Below, piece after piece: positions 17,038 to 25,926 of a stretch of DNA of 64,000 nucleotides. The DNA comes from Basilea psittacipulmonis DSM 24701 (GTDB taxonomy: Bacteria; Pseudomonadota; Gammaproteobacteria; Burkholderiales; Burkholderiaceae_B). Under the pieces are notes generated by a model that did no database searches, had not been told where the DNA came from, and saw only the letters and a program-made list of their open reading frames with translations. The stretch lies in NCBI RefSeq assembly GCF_000743945.1, contig NZ_CP009238.1:1426001-1490000 (forward strand). Direction: 5' to 3'. The translations under genes were made by a program, and so were the position numbers. Each line of letters opens with the position of its first letter. The stretch's first letter is position 1.

Positions 17038-18140
17038 TATTTTTTCTGATTACGAATCGCATTAGATAAGAATGCAGTATAGGTATTTTCAATCACATTG
17101 AACCATGGAATAATCTCGTCACGGAATCCAAAATAACTATCTGCAATTTTTTTGAACATCGGATCTTTAGCTGAATATTCTTCATACAGTTTCACTGACA
17201 CATCAAACGCAGTTTGCATAATCTCTTCAGGGAAACGTTTCAAAATCGCACCATTAGCAATCAATCTTCTTAATGCAGCTGGGTTTTTCGCATCATAAGT
17301 AGCTAAAGCTTTCGCGTTTGCATGAGCACACGCATCTTCGATGATTTGTTTATAGTGATTAGGCAATTTCTCATACTCATTCTTATTAAAGTATGCGTTA
17401 TAAACAGCCGAACCCTCCCAGAAACCTGGATAATAGTAGTATTTGGCAACCTTGTAGAAACCTTGTTTTTCATCGTCATAAGGACCTACATATTCCACCG
17501 CATCAAGCGTTCCTTTTTCCAATGACGGATAAATATCACCACCTGGAATTTGTTGAGGCACTACCCCCAATCTTGACAGAACTTCTCCAGTGAAACCAGC
17601 GGTACGCATTTTTAAACCTTTCAAATCATCTAAGGTTTTAATCTCTTTGCGATACCAACCTCCCATTTGGGCACCTGTGTTACCAACAGGTCTAGCCACG
17701 ATATTCGCTTGTCCAAATAATTCATCTAATAAGGCTTGACCACCACCTAACAATAACCAAGAAGTTGTCTGACGTGCATTCATACCAAAAGGCACAATGG
17801 TCTGGAAACAATACGATGGATTTTTGCCATAGTAATAGTAACCTGCACTTGAACCCGCTTGAATCGTTCCATTTGAGACAGCATCAAATACTTGGAAAGC
17901 AGGAATAATCTCTCCAGCTGGATAAACATCGATTTGGAATTGGCCATTCGTCGCTTGGCGAACATACTCTGCCATATCCACCGCACCATTGAACAAAATT
18001 TCCAAACTGCGTGGCCAACTTGATGCTAAACGCCATTTAATACTGGGATTACTCGAAGCAACCGCTGGTGCCCCTACCACTGCAGCACCCCCTGCTAAAG
18101 CCCCTAATCCTGCTGTTTTCAAAAACGAACGACGTTTCAT
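17037..18140 (-). CDS. TRAP transporter substrate-binding protein (DctP family), first of tandem pair
   Basis: A 367-residue paralogue of the following gene, very similar throughout (shared GLKMRTAGFTGE, VPQQIPGGDIYPSLEKGT and YVRQATNGQFQIDVYP). The Tat signal MKRRSFLKTAGLGALAGGAAVVGAPAVAS is intact. The C-terminus (FLSNAIRNQKK) differs from that of its neighbour, so the stranded tails downstream belong to the other paralogue's lineage. The pair probably arose by tandem duplication. The ligand is likely a small organic acid, inferred from the TakP-like type and nearby lldD. The transporter subunits must be encoded elsewhere, or the proteins have another role. Confidence 0.92.
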   Translation of the reverse strand: MKRRSFLKTAGLGALAGGAAVVGAPAVASSNPSIKWRLASSWPRSLEILFNGAVDMAEYVRQATNGQFQIDVYPAGEIIPAFQVFDAVSNGTIQAGSSAGYYYYGKNPSYCFQTIVPFGMNARQTTSWLLLGGGQALLDELFGQANIVARPVGNTGAQMGGWYRKEIKTLDDLKGLKMRTAGFTGEVLSRLGVVPQQIPGGDIYPSLEKGTLDAVEYVGPYDDEKQGFYKVAKYYYYPGFWEGSAVYNAYFNKNEYEKLPNHYKQIIEDACAHANAKALATYDAKNPAALRRLIANGAILKRFPEEIMQTAFDVSVKLYEEYSAKDPMFKKIADSYFGFRDEIIPWFNVIENTYTAFLSNAIRNQKK

Positions 18141-18194
18141 AACATACTCCTTGATAATTTTGATAAATCTATACCATCATACATTAAATTTCAA

Positions 18195-19529
18195 CTATAC
18201 GCCTGCAATCATCATATTTTCTATTAGGATTGACCCTGAACTGCGACTGCCGACTCTCACTTCATCCGTTCCCATCGCGACAATATTCATCATCATTTCT
18301 TTGATATTTCCAGCAATCGTAATTTCTTGAACAGGGAATTGAATCTCGCCATGTTCCACCCAAAAACCAGATGCTCCTCTAGAATAATCGCCAGTTACAG
18401 GATTAAAGCCTTGTCCCATCAAAGATGTCACGATTAAGCCTTTATTCATTTTTTTCACTAAACCATCAAAATCATTTTGAGATCGATCGGAACGAATAAA
18501 CAGATTATGACTGCCTCCCGCGTGTCCTGTTGTTTGCATGCCTAATTTTCGAGCCGAATATGAACTCAAAAAATAATTTTGAAGTACGCCATTTTTAATC
18601 ACTTGTCTTGCTTGAGTGGCCACTCCCTCATCATCAAATGCCGTACTAGAGAAACCGCCTTTGATAAAAGGATCTTCAAAAATTTGAATGTGTTCAGGCA
18701 ATACTTGAGTGTGCAAAGAATCCAATAAAAAACTGGTTTTTCGATATTGAGCCGAACCCGTGAACGCCCCGAGAAAACTCGACCACAAACTCATGGCCAC
18801 ACGATTTTCAAATAACACAGGATAGTGACCCGTTGCGATTCTTTTGGCACCCAACAAGCTCATTGACTTATCTGCAGCTGTTTTGCCCACAAGTTCAGGG
18901 GACGATAAATTTTCTGGATAACGTTCCGAACTATACCAAGAACCACTTTGCTTCTCATCACCGCGACTGGCCATAAATGAAGCACTGAGACTAACAGATG
19001 AAGTGGGGAATCCCGCCATAAATCCTAATGAATTTGCCAACATAAAATAAGAAGACATGGCATGAAATTCAGCGCCCATGGAATGCAGATTTTTATCTGA
19101 TGCCAAGCCACTAGACTCTGTTAATTTCACCATCTCAATCGTCTCATCAATACTTTTTGACCAAGGACGACATAACGCTAAATCTGGAAATTCCGTGGCC
19201 AATAAATCTTTTTCAGGCAAGCCAGAAAACGGATCATCAGCTGTGTATTTAGCAATATCGTAAGCTGCTTGAATCGTATTGATCAACGCTTCTTTACTAA
19301 AGTCACTGGTACTAGCATTACCCACACTTTTGCCCAAAGACAGTGAAATAGAGATAGAACGATTTTGATGATGTTCAATGTTCTCAAGCTCACTGTTTAA
19401 AACGCTTACCGTAATACCATTACCGCCACTCAATAAAGCGGAAGTTTCGTTTGCGCCTATTTTTTTTGAATGTTCCAAAATAAAATTCAATAAATCCGTT
19501 GCTTCTTCCAACTCTTTTTTGTAATACAT
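18195..19529 (-). CDS. pmbA: Metalloprotease PmbA/TldE
   Basis: A 444-residue member of the TldD/PmbA family. PmbA partners TldD in a heterodimeric protease acting on unfolded or modified peptides (microcin and antitoxin processing in E. coli). Visible family features include FLLDSLHTQVLPEHIQIFEDPF, a GGFSSTAFDDEGVATQ segment and the C-terminal TIAGNIKEMMMNIVAMGTD. PmbA itself lacks the HExxH site found in TldD, and none is seen here. It is divergent from darP, a neighbour arrangement common in betaproteobacteria. tldD is not in the window. Confidence 0.92.
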   Translation of the reverse strand: MYYKKELEEATDLLNFILEHSKKIGANETSALLSGGNGITVSVLNSELENIEHHQNRSISISLSLGKSVGNASTSDFSKEALINTIQAAYDIAKYTADDPFSGLPEKDLLATEFPDLALCRPWSKSIDETIEMVKLTESSGLASDKNLHSMGAEFHAMSSYFMLANSLGFMAGFPTSSVSLSASFMASRGDEKQSGSWYSSERYPENLSSPELVGKTAADKSMSLLGAKRIATGHYPVLFENRVAMSLWSSFLGAFTGSAQYRKTSFLLDSLHTQVLPEHIQIFEDPFIKGGFSSTAFDDEGVATQARQVIKNGVLQNYFLSSYSARKLGMQTTGHAGGSHNLFIRSDRSQNDFDGLVKKMNKGLIVTSLMGQGFNPVTGDYSRGASGFWVEHGEIQFPVQEITIAGNIKEMMMNIVAMGTDEVRVGSRSSGSILIENMMIAGV

Positions 19530-19577
19530 GGCATTCCTTGTTTTATAATATAAACGTCTATTTTAATCACAAAACAC

Positions 19578-20090
19578 ATGACAGAATATACTCAAGTATC
19601 TACACAAGAAGATGAACGCCCCAGCAAGTCCCAAATTAAGCGGGAGTTGCACGCTATTTTAGATCTTGGAAAAGAACTCGTCGATTTGCCTGAGGGAAAA
19701 CTAAAGCAGTTACCTCTTTCAGAAAAAACGTTAGAAAATATTTTTCTTGCCCAAAAAATTTCAGCTCATGGTGGCAAAAAAAGACAGATTCATTATGTCG
19801 GAAAGTTGCTTCGCACCGAGGATATCGATAGCATCCAACGTTTATTAGAAACATGGAAAAACGGCAGTAAAGAAGAAACAGCTCACATGCACCGTTTGGA
19901 GATGCTTAGAGATCGACTGATCGCGAGCGATGCAGAACTAACCACGTTTTTAAGCAACTATCCACAAGCTGATATCCAAAAATTACGAGCCACGATTCGT
20001 GCCGCACGTAAAGAACAAACCCAAGAAAATGCTCCCAAGAAACACTACAGAGCTTTGTTTCAGGAGTTAAAACTAATTATTAATGAGTAA
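19578..20090 (+). CDS. darP: Ribosome biogenesis factor DarP (YjgA, DUF615)
   Basis: A 170-residue alpha-helical basic protein that matches YjgA: PSKSQIKRELHAILDLGKELVDLP at the N-terminus and HGGKKRQIHYVGKLLRTED in the middle. The family associates with late 50S ribosomal particles. It is first in a plus-strand run with the esterase (9 bp away) and gltX, and is divergent from pmbA by 48 bp, which must contain both promoters. Confidence 0.92.
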   Translation: MTEYTQVSTQEDERPSKSQIKRELHAILDLGKELVDLPEGKLKQLPLSEKTLENIFLAQKISAHGGKKRQIHYVGKLLRTEDIDSIQRLLETWKNGSKEETAHMHRLEMLRDRLIASDAELTTFLSNYPQADIQKLRATIRAARKEQTQENAPKKHYRALFQELKLIINE

Positions 20091-20099
20091 GGTAATTTC

Positions 20100-20762
20100 A
20101 TGTTAGACGTGATTGAGAAAATTCAAAATCCCCAAAAAACGGTGACTCACAGTATTATTTGGTGTCATGGACTTGGGGCCGATGCACATGATTTTTTGCC
20201 TATTGTTCCAGATTTAAAATTATCAGAACAAAATAACATTCGTTTTATTTTTCCCAATGCCCCTGTGAGACCGATTACGATTTTTGGTGGTCAATCTACC
20301 ACGGCTTGGTATGATATTTTATCGCCCGAACGAATCAATGCCCAAGAAGACGAAGCAGGCTTAATCGCTTCCCAAAAAGAAATTGAAACCCTGATTGAAC
20401 AAGAAATCCAGCGAGGCATCCCCTCAGAAAAAATTTTCTTAGCAGGGTTTTCACAAGGGTGTGCCATCAGTTTACTAACACTCACCAGAACTAAATACAA
20501 ACTTGCAGGCATTATCGGTTTATCTGGTTATTTGCCATTACTAAATAGCACGCCAAAAGAAAGCGTTAATCTTGATACGCCTATTTTTATGGCACATGGT
20601 ACCTTAGATCCAGTTGTTAATATTGAACTAGCTGATATCAGCTATCAGCATTTACAGTCTCTAGGTTACACAGTTTCATGGCATGCCTATCCCATGGTTC
20701 ATTCGGTTTGTTTAGAAGAAATTGAAGATATTGGTAACTTTATCAACCAATATGCAAAATAA
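20100..20762 (+). CDS. Carboxylesterase / phospholipase-type alpha/beta hydrolase
   Basis: A 220-residue serine hydrolase of the carboxylesterase-2 (acyl-protein thioesterase-like) family. The nucleophile is in GFSQG; the oxyanion region is WCHGLGADAHDF; the acid is Asp in AHGTLDPVV; the His is in YPMVHSVC. There is no signal peptide, so it is cytoplasmic. Natural substrates are short-chain esters or lysophospholipids in relatives; none can be assigned here. It is 9 bp from both darP and gltX and is likely co-transcribed with them. Confidence 0.9.
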   Translation: MLDVIEKIQNPQKTVTHSIIWCHGLGADAHDFLPIVPDLKLSEQNNIRFIFPNAPVRPITIFGGQSTTAWYDILSPERINAQEDEAGLIASQKEIETLIEQEIQRGIPSEKIFLAGFSQGCAISLLTLTRTKYKLAGIIGLSGYLPLLNSTPKESVNLDTPIFMAHGTLDPVVNIELADISYQHLQSLGYTVSWHAYPMVHSVCLEEIEDIGNFINQYAK

Positions 20763-20771
20763 GGAAAAAAA

Positions 20772-22175
20772 ATGTCACAAGAAATTCGCACTCGTTTTGC
20801 TCCCTCACCTACTGGTTATCTGCATTTAGGCGGTGCCAGAACAGCTTTATTCAGTTGGGCCTACGCTCGCCATTTTGGTGGAAAATTTGTACTACGTATC
20901 GAAGATACCGATTTAGAACGTTCTACGCCAGAGGCTGTTAAAGCCATTCTTGAGGGTATGAAATGGTTGGATCTAAAAGAAGATGAAGGTCCGTTTTACC
21001 AAATGCAACGCTATGAACGTCACAAAGAAGTTATTGCCCAGCTTCTTAAAGAAGGTAAAGCTTACTATTGTTACAGCACGCCTGAAGAAGTTGAAGCCAT
21101 GCGTGAAAAGGCACGTGCTGCTGGTAAAAAACCTAAATATGACGGTACATGGAGACCAGAGGAAGGTAAAGTGTTACCTCCTATTCCACCAGGACGCAAG
21201 CCCGTTGTGCGTTTTAAAAATCCACTCACTGGTGCCGTCACTTGGGATGACATGCTAAAAGGTACCATCAGCATTGATAATAGTGAATTAGATGATTTAA
21301 TTATTGCTCGACCTGATGGCACACCGACCTACAATTTTTGCGTCGTAGTGGATGATTGGGATATGGGCATCACTCATGTTATTCGTGGTGATGATCATGT
21401 TAACAACACACCTCGTCAGATCAATATTCTTCAAGCCATTGGGGCACCTATTCCTATTTATGGACATCTTCCCATGATTAATGGTCCTGATGGCAAGAAA
21501 ATGTCAAAACGTCATGGTGCCGTCAGCATCATGGCTTATGAAGAAGCAGGCTACTTGCCAGAAGCGATGATTAATTATCTTGCACGTTTAGGTTGGAGTC
21601 ATGGCGATGATGAAATCTTTTCTCGCGAAGAATTAGTATCATGGTTCGATGGCAACAACCTTAGCAAATCACCTGCTCAATGGGATGTCAAAAAATTAAA
21701 TTGGGTCAATGCACATTACATGCGTAGTATGGATCCTGAAAAATTACTTGACTTAGTTATGCCGAGACTAAAACGTAAATGCAACATTATCTCTGGTATT
21801 GACTTATTAGCTGTATTACAATTATTCATTGATAGAGCTGAAACTTTGGAACAATTAGCCGATCAAATGTCGTTGTTAGTCAGTGAGTTCAACGGTGTCG
21901 ATGCTGAATTATCGGCCCAATATTTAACCGATGAAAGTTTAAATATTCTTCGCGATTTTAAAAATCAGATTGAAACCTTGACGACATGGACACAAGAAAA
22001 CATCCATGAGATCATGATGAATACGTTACAAAAACACGATATTAAAATGCCTAAATTAGGAATTCCTCTTCGTGTTGCGACGGTCAATCAGAAGCAAACA
22101 CCTGCTATTGATGCCGTGTTAGCCATATTAGGCAAAGATGTAGTGATTTCTCGCTTAGCTGCAGTGTGCGACTAA
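20772..22175 (+). CDS. gltX: Glutamyl-tRNA synthetase
   Basis: A class I aminoacyl-tRNA synthetase of 467 residues. The HIGH-type motif is in [19 protein letters not shown] and the KMSKR motif in [23 protein letters not shown] and the anticodon-binding C-terminal half are present. Length is normal. AAGGAAAAAA precedes the ATG at 20772. It follows the esterase by 9 bp and precedes the histone H1-like gene by 41 bp. Confidence 0.97.
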   Translation: MSQEIRTRFAPSPTGYLHLGGARTALFSWAYARHFGGKFVLRIEDTDLERSTPEAVKAILEGMKWLDLKEDEGPFYQMQRYERHKEVIAQLLKEGKAYYCYSTPEEVEAMREKARAAGKKPKYDGTWRPEEGKVLPPIPPGRKPVVRFKNPLTGAVTWDDMLKGTISIDNSELDDLIIARPDGTPTYNFCVVVDDWDMGITHVIRGDDHVNNTPRQINILQAIGAPIPIYGHLPMINGPDGKKMSKRHGAVSIMAYEEAGYLPEAMINYLARLGWSHGDDEIFSREELVSWFDGNNLSKSPAQWDVKKLNWVNAHYMRSMDPEKLLDLVMPRLKRKCNIISGIDLLAVLQLFIDRAETLEQLADQMSLLVSEFNGVDAELSAQYLTDESLNILRDFKNQIETLTTWTQENIHEIMMNTLQKHDIKMPKLGIPLRVATVNQKQTPAIDAVLAILGKDVVISRLAAVCD

Positions 22176-22216
22176 GTATGATTATTTTTTTATCAAACTA
22201 TCTGTAAGGAGATATT

Positions 22217-23137
22217 ATGGCAACCAATGATAAAAAAAAGACAGCTACAAAAACCACTGTAGCTAAGAAAGCAGCTACCGCTAAGAAGGAAACTGCTACT
22301 AAGAAAGTTGAAACAACTGCGGCTAAGAAAACAACCGCTAAGAAAGCAACTGCTAAAGCGACTGTAGCGAAAAAAGCTACGACTGCTAAGAAAGCTCCAG
22401 CTAAAGCCACTACAGCGAAAAAAGCTACAACGGCTAAGAAAGCAACTGCTAAGGCGACTACTGCGAAAAAAGCTACAACCGCTAAGAAAGCACCTGCTAA
22501 AGCCACTACAGCGAAAAAAGCTACAACCGCTAAGAAAGTAACTGCTAAGGCGACTACTGCGAAAAAAGCTACAACTGCTAAGAAAGCAACTGCTAAAGCG
22601 ACTACAGCGAAAAAAGCTACAACCGCTAAGAAAGCACCTGCTAAAGCGACTACAGCGAAAAAAGCTACAACCGCTAAGAAAGCACCTGCTAAAGCGACTA
22701 CAGCGAAAAAAGCTACAACTGCTAAGAAAACAACTGCTAAAGCAACTACAGCGAAAAAAGCTACAACCGCTAAGAAAGCAACTGCTAAGGCGACTACAGC
22801 GAAGAAAACAACTGCTGCTAAGAAAGCTCCTGCTAAAGCGACTACTGCGAAAAAAGCTACAACCGCTAAGAAAGCTCCTGCTAAAGCGACTACAGCGAAG
22901 AAAGCTACAACCGCTAAGAAAGCTCCTGCTAAAGCGACTACTGCGAAAAAAGCCACAGCTGCTAAGAAAGCTCCTGCTAAAGCGACTACAGCGAAAAAAG
23001 CTACAACCGCTAAGAAAGCTCCTGCTAAAGCGACTACTGCGAAGAAAACAACAGCTAAAAAAGCTGCTGAACCTAAAGCAACGGCTACCGCTTCTAATAC
23101 AACACCTGCAAAAAAAAAGCGCCTAGCAAGCCAGTAG
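22217..23137 (+). CDS. Histone H1-like DNA-binding protein (lysine/alanine-rich), frameshifted near its end
   Basis: A 306-residue, extremely basic protein built from Lys, Ala, Thr and Pro, like the Bordetella BpH1 and Pseudomonas AlgP proteins that bind DNA without sequence specificity. GGAG lies upstream of the ATG. The core is 14 tandem copies of a 16-residue unit (ATTAKKATTAKKAPAK and variants). The listed frame ends RLASQ-stop just after an A9 run (23110-23118). With one more base in that run the protein would instead end in KILEPIQNPWPFPVANKNLK (stop 23215-23217). The WPFP tail resembles, as I recall, the C-terminus of H1-like proteins in Burkholderia and Bordetella, so that is probably the ancestral frame. 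Confidence 0.88.
   Translation: MATNDKKKTATKTTVAKKAATAKKETATKKVETTAAKKTTAKKATAKATVAKKATTAKKAPAKATTAKKATTAKKATAKATTAKKATTAKKAPAKATTAKKATTAKKVTAKATTAKKATTAKKATAKATTAKKATTAKKAPAKATTAKKATTAKKAPAKATTAKKATTAKKTTAKATTAKKATTAKKATAKATTAKKTTAAKKAPAKATTAKKATTAKKAPAKATTAKKATTAKKAPAKATTAKKATAAKKAPAKATTAKKATTAKKAPAKATTAKKTTAKKAAEPKATATASNTTPAKKKRLASQ
22358..23029 (+). repeat. Coding minisatellite: 14 units of 48 bp in the histone H1-like gene
   Basis: Fourteen complete 48-bp units each encode ATTAKK-ATTAKK-xxAK, with variation mainly at the proline/threonine position (AP, AT, VT or TT). The first unit reads ATVAKK. A partial unit follows. Copy number is likely to vary between isolates through slippage or recombination, changing protein length in 16-residue steps without a frameshift. 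Confidence 0.95.
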
Positions 23138-23227
23138 GAAAAGGTCAAACCAAAAAGATATTAGAACCTATTCAAAACCCCTGGCCTTTTCCAGTCGCTA
23201 ATAAGAATCTTAAATAATATCTTTCTC

Positions 23228-23257
23228 AAGCCTCTTAAACAAGAGGCTTATTTTTTT
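23228..23257 (+). terminator. Rho-independent terminator after the histone H1-like gene
   Basis: A 9-bp perfect stem AAGCCTCTT (23228-23236) / AAGAGGCTT (23241-23249) with loop AAAC, followed by a T7 run. It lies just beyond the restored-frame stop at 23217, which agrees with the longer reading frame. The remaining gap to 23432 shows nothing I can assign. Confidence 0.9.
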
Positions 23258-23432
23258 ATTTCGACTTTCTATTCATTCTTGTATAGCTAAATCCTCTAGA
23301 ACTAGGGATTAAGAGCATTTTGGACGGTATCTTACATTCTCAAACAGTCGTTAAAATGATGATCTGGTCCACATTTTTTTTCACCCCATCTTTTTATAAA
23401 AAAGACAGTGTACTGATAAATAGTGTCTCTGC

Positions 23433-24740
23433 TTATTCTAAGGTTTTGCCTTTTGTCTCTTCGCCCATCCACCCCACTATCCATACTAATAGTATCATCA
23501 CGACTGCAAACATGACAAAAATATAATCCAAATAAACATCCACCATCATGGCCACCACTAAAGGAGCCAAAATACCCCCTATCCGTCCTATTGCACCTGC
23601 CCAGCCACTTCCCAATGCCCGAATGTCTGTGGGATACAACTCTGGTGTATAGGTATATAACACGCCCCACGCACCCAAATTAAAAAATGACATCAAACTG
23701 CCCCATGCCAAGATTTCTTCATTACTGGCACTTTGACCAAAGAAATAAGCACAGATGGCGGCACCTAAAACAAAAGTCGCTAATGTTATTTTTCTACCCC
23801 ATTTTTCCACGCATAATGCAGCGGTAAAATAACCTGGCAATTGAGCTAGAATCATCATTAACACATACTCAAAACTTTTGACAATATCAAAACCTTTTTC
23901 AACCAACAAGGTCGGCAACCAAGTAAAAATGCCATAGTATGAAAACACGATGCCAAACCAAATCATCCATAACATAGCTGTTTTCTTTCGATAAGCCCCT
24001 GTCCATAAGGTTTTCCAGCTGACCGAATCTGCACTCGATGTCGTATGAGTCTGAGTATGTTCTAAGACAGCCACCTCTATACCCAATTCTTTTTCAATCT
24101 TAGATAAGTATTCACGGGCCTGTTCCCACTTTCCTTTTCTCACCAAAAACAATAATGATTCTGGCAAATATCGATACACCACCCACACATATAACACTGG
24201 CAAAGCACCTATTAAGAAAGCCATATGCCAGCCAAACAAAGGAATAAACCAGTATGAAATCAGTGCGGCCAACAACCAACCTAATGCCCAAAAACTTTCC
24301 AGCAACACAATAAAACGACCTCGTACACGTGCAGGTACATATTCACTGACTAATGTTACTGCCACTGGAAGTTGAGCTCCTAAGCCAATTCCCACGCCTA
24401 CTCGACAAATAATTAAGATAAAAAAATTAGGGGCCACCGCACATAACCCTGTCATCACACTGTAAATCACTAGCGTCCATGCAAAGACTGTTTTGCGACC
24501 ATATAAATCCGCTAACTTACCGCCGTAAACAGCACCCAAAGCCATACCGACAAAACCTGCACTAATAATCCATCCCAACTCATTTGAACTTAACATCCAT
24601 TCTTTGCCAATACTCGATAACACGAAAGAAATTAATCCCGTATCCATCGCATCAAATAACCAACCTAAACCCACCAATCCTAGCAAACGATAATGGAACT
24701 TGCCAACAGGCAATGATTGGAGCCTTTGTTCAATAGTCAC
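23433..24740 (-). CDS. MFS transporter, NiaP/sugar-porter-like
   Basis: A 435-residue, 12-segment major facilitator. It has the DAMDTGLISFVLSSIGKEW loop near helix 1, the loop 2-3 motif GKLADLYGRKT, and the repeat of it in the second half (CVEKWGRKIT). PELYPTDIRALGSGW matches the PESPRY-like signature of the sugar/organic anion (SP/AAHS) branch; NiaP-type nicotinate/aromatic acid carriers are closest by eye. The start is a GTG at 24740 with GGATG upstream. Substrate is not determined. It is transcribed alone. Confidence 0.88.
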   Translation of the reverse strand: MTIEQRLQSLPVGKFHYRLLGLVGLGWLFDAMDTGLISFVLSSIGKEWMLSSNELGWIISAGFVGMALGAVYGGKLADLYGRKTVFAWTLVIYSVMTGLCAVAPNFFILIICRVGVGIGLGAQLPVAVTLVSEYVPARVRGRFIVLLESFWALGWLLAALISYWFIPLFGWHMAFLIGALPVLYVWVVYRYLPESLLFLVRKGKWEQAREYLSKIEKELGIEVAVLEHTQTHTTSSADSVSWKTLWTGAYRKKTAMLWMIWFGIVFSYYGIFTWLPTLLVEKGFDIVKSFEYVLMMILAQLPGYFTAALCVEKWGRKITLATFVLGAAICAYFFGQSASNEEILAWGSLMSFFNLGAWGVLYTYTPELYPTDIRALGSGWAGAIGRIGGILAPLVVAMMVDVYLDYIFVMFAVVMILLVWIVGWMGEETKGKTLE

Positions 24741-25036
24741 TCATCCATCCTTTATTCAAACATTAATACAAAATGCAACTATTCTATCAACAAAATCAAT
24801 TTAATCAAGGCGATTTATGGATTATTTCAAAACAATTATCATCAACCCGATGCCTCATTTTCAAACCTCGACATCATTTATCTGAGCGATTTCAACAACG
24901 CGTCTGGAAACAAGCATTCATCCCGATGATCGTTAAGATAGATCTATCATCGCAACATATTGAATAACTGATTTAATCGCAAATCGCTTATAATAATCAC
25001 CCTAAAATCACCCTTATTATTTTTAACAGTGTGGCT

Positions 25037-25597
25037 ATGTCTTTACGTAAACTCATTTTGATATTAGCGGTTTTTGATGTATCTGTTTTGGTGCTTGCTC
25101 ACCGCCATCTTAACCTTTTGTCTTTTGAACAAAACACATTATTACTCTTATTCATTACAACGATTATTGTTTTCTTAGATCTTCCCAAACGCTTTTATAT
25201 TCGACATCTTTATTTATTAACGCTATTAAGTTTTGCAGTTTTAATCCCCATCGTCTATCTAGACACGCCAAATTACATGGATCGCATCTCTCTCGATTAT
25301 CAATACATACTCATTTTCTTTTGGGGATTTATCATTTTTCTTCCTGCAAAATTTCATTACGGTATCTTTCATTTATTCAAATACGATCACTTTAGAATTG
25401 CACTAATAATGATACTTTTTGAACTCGGTTTTTCATTATATTTCATAGAAGTATTGGGCTATAGCGAGGATGAAGAAAAAGCATTTCGTTCTCAATATGC
25501 TTGGCATTGGCTATGGCTGCTCATTTTCGTCACCAATTATTATGCCATCAAACATCGCCGATATATTATTCAAAAAACTGAAATACCCACAATTTAA
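25037..25597 (+). CDS. Hypothetical membrane protein
   Basis: A protein of about 186 residues with five or six hydrophobic segments and aromatic-rich loops (FLPAKFHYGIFHLFKYDHF, HWLWLLIFVTNYYAIKHRR). I do not recognise a family. The ATG at 25037 is preferred, though a GTG at 25031 is possible; no ribosome binding site decides. The gene stands alone between the MFS gene and a repeat-bearing convergent region. Clean reading frame and normal codon use for the region suggest it is real. Confidence 0.65.
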   Translation: MSLRKLILILAVFDVSVLVLAHRHLNLLSFEQNTLLLLFITTIIVFLDLPKRFYIRHLYLLTLLSFAVLIPIVYLDTPNYMDRISLDYQYILIFFWGFIIFLPAKFHYGIFHLFKYDHFRIALIMILFELGFSLYFIEVLGYSEDEEKAFRSQYAWHWLWLLIFVTNYYAIKHRRYIIQKTEIPTI

Positions 25598-25614
25598 ATT
25601 CTATCACCTCGTCT

Positions 25615-25671
25615 AAGCATCACTTATCGATAATATAGGCGTATCAAACAACACCATTCGATACGCAGAAT
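25615..25671. repeat. 57-bp direct repeat, copy 1, with internal palindrome
   Basis: Identical to 25781-25837 over 57 bp. Contains GCGTATC ... GATACGC, a 7-bp inverted pair about 14 bp apart, and further GATACG copies nearby (around 25694 and 25860). It resembles a small REP-like element confined to this convergent gap between the membrane protein gene and fumC. Confidence 0.9.
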
Positions 25672-25780
25672 GATTAGGACTCAACGAGGATTGGATACGC
25701 TTAACCTCGCAACATCTCGTTTTTTCCTAGTGTTTCAAGATCCTTAAATTTTATTTATCGAAAATCATTCAAGCTATCTC

Positions 25781-25837
25781 AAGCATCACTTATCGATAAT
25801 ATAGGCGTATCAAACAACACCATTCGATACGCAGAAT
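25781..25837. repeat. 57-bp direct repeat, copy 2, with internal palindrome
   Basis: Second identical copy, 166 bp from the first, with the same GCGTATC/GATACGC stem. I find no coding potential in 25598-25926. Confidence 0.9.
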
Positions 25838-25883
25838 AACTTTGATTCAGCAAAAATTAGATACGTTTAAATCACAATAAAAA

Positions 25884-25905
25884 AGCCTCCTAAAGCTAGG
25901 AGGCT
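25884..25905 (-). terminator. Rho-independent terminator after fumC
   Basis: A 9-bp perfect stem AGCCTCCTA / TAGGAGGCT with a 4-nt loop. Read on the minus strand it is followed by a T-run. Confidence 0.88.
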
Positions 25906-25926
25906 GAATAATGAAGTCGTACCTAA

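Noticed and set aside
22198..23148. 316-codon open frame antisense to the histone H1-like gene (Val/Ala/Phe-rich repeats)
   Set aside because: It is the mirror of the repetitive sense gene: codons for Lys, Ala and Thr read backwards as Phe, Val, Ala and Leu with no stops. The sense strand has the ribosome binding site, family likeness and terminator.
23281..23315. AATCC-CTAG/CTAG-GGATT-like hairpin after the MFS gene
   Set aside because: Stem is short and bulged and has no T-run on the minus strand, so it is not supported as a terminator.
24773..24967. 64-codon open frame between the MFS gene and the membrane protein gene
   Set aside because: No family likeness, no ribosome binding site, and it overlaps other equally poor frames. 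The 290-bp gap shows nothing else I can support.
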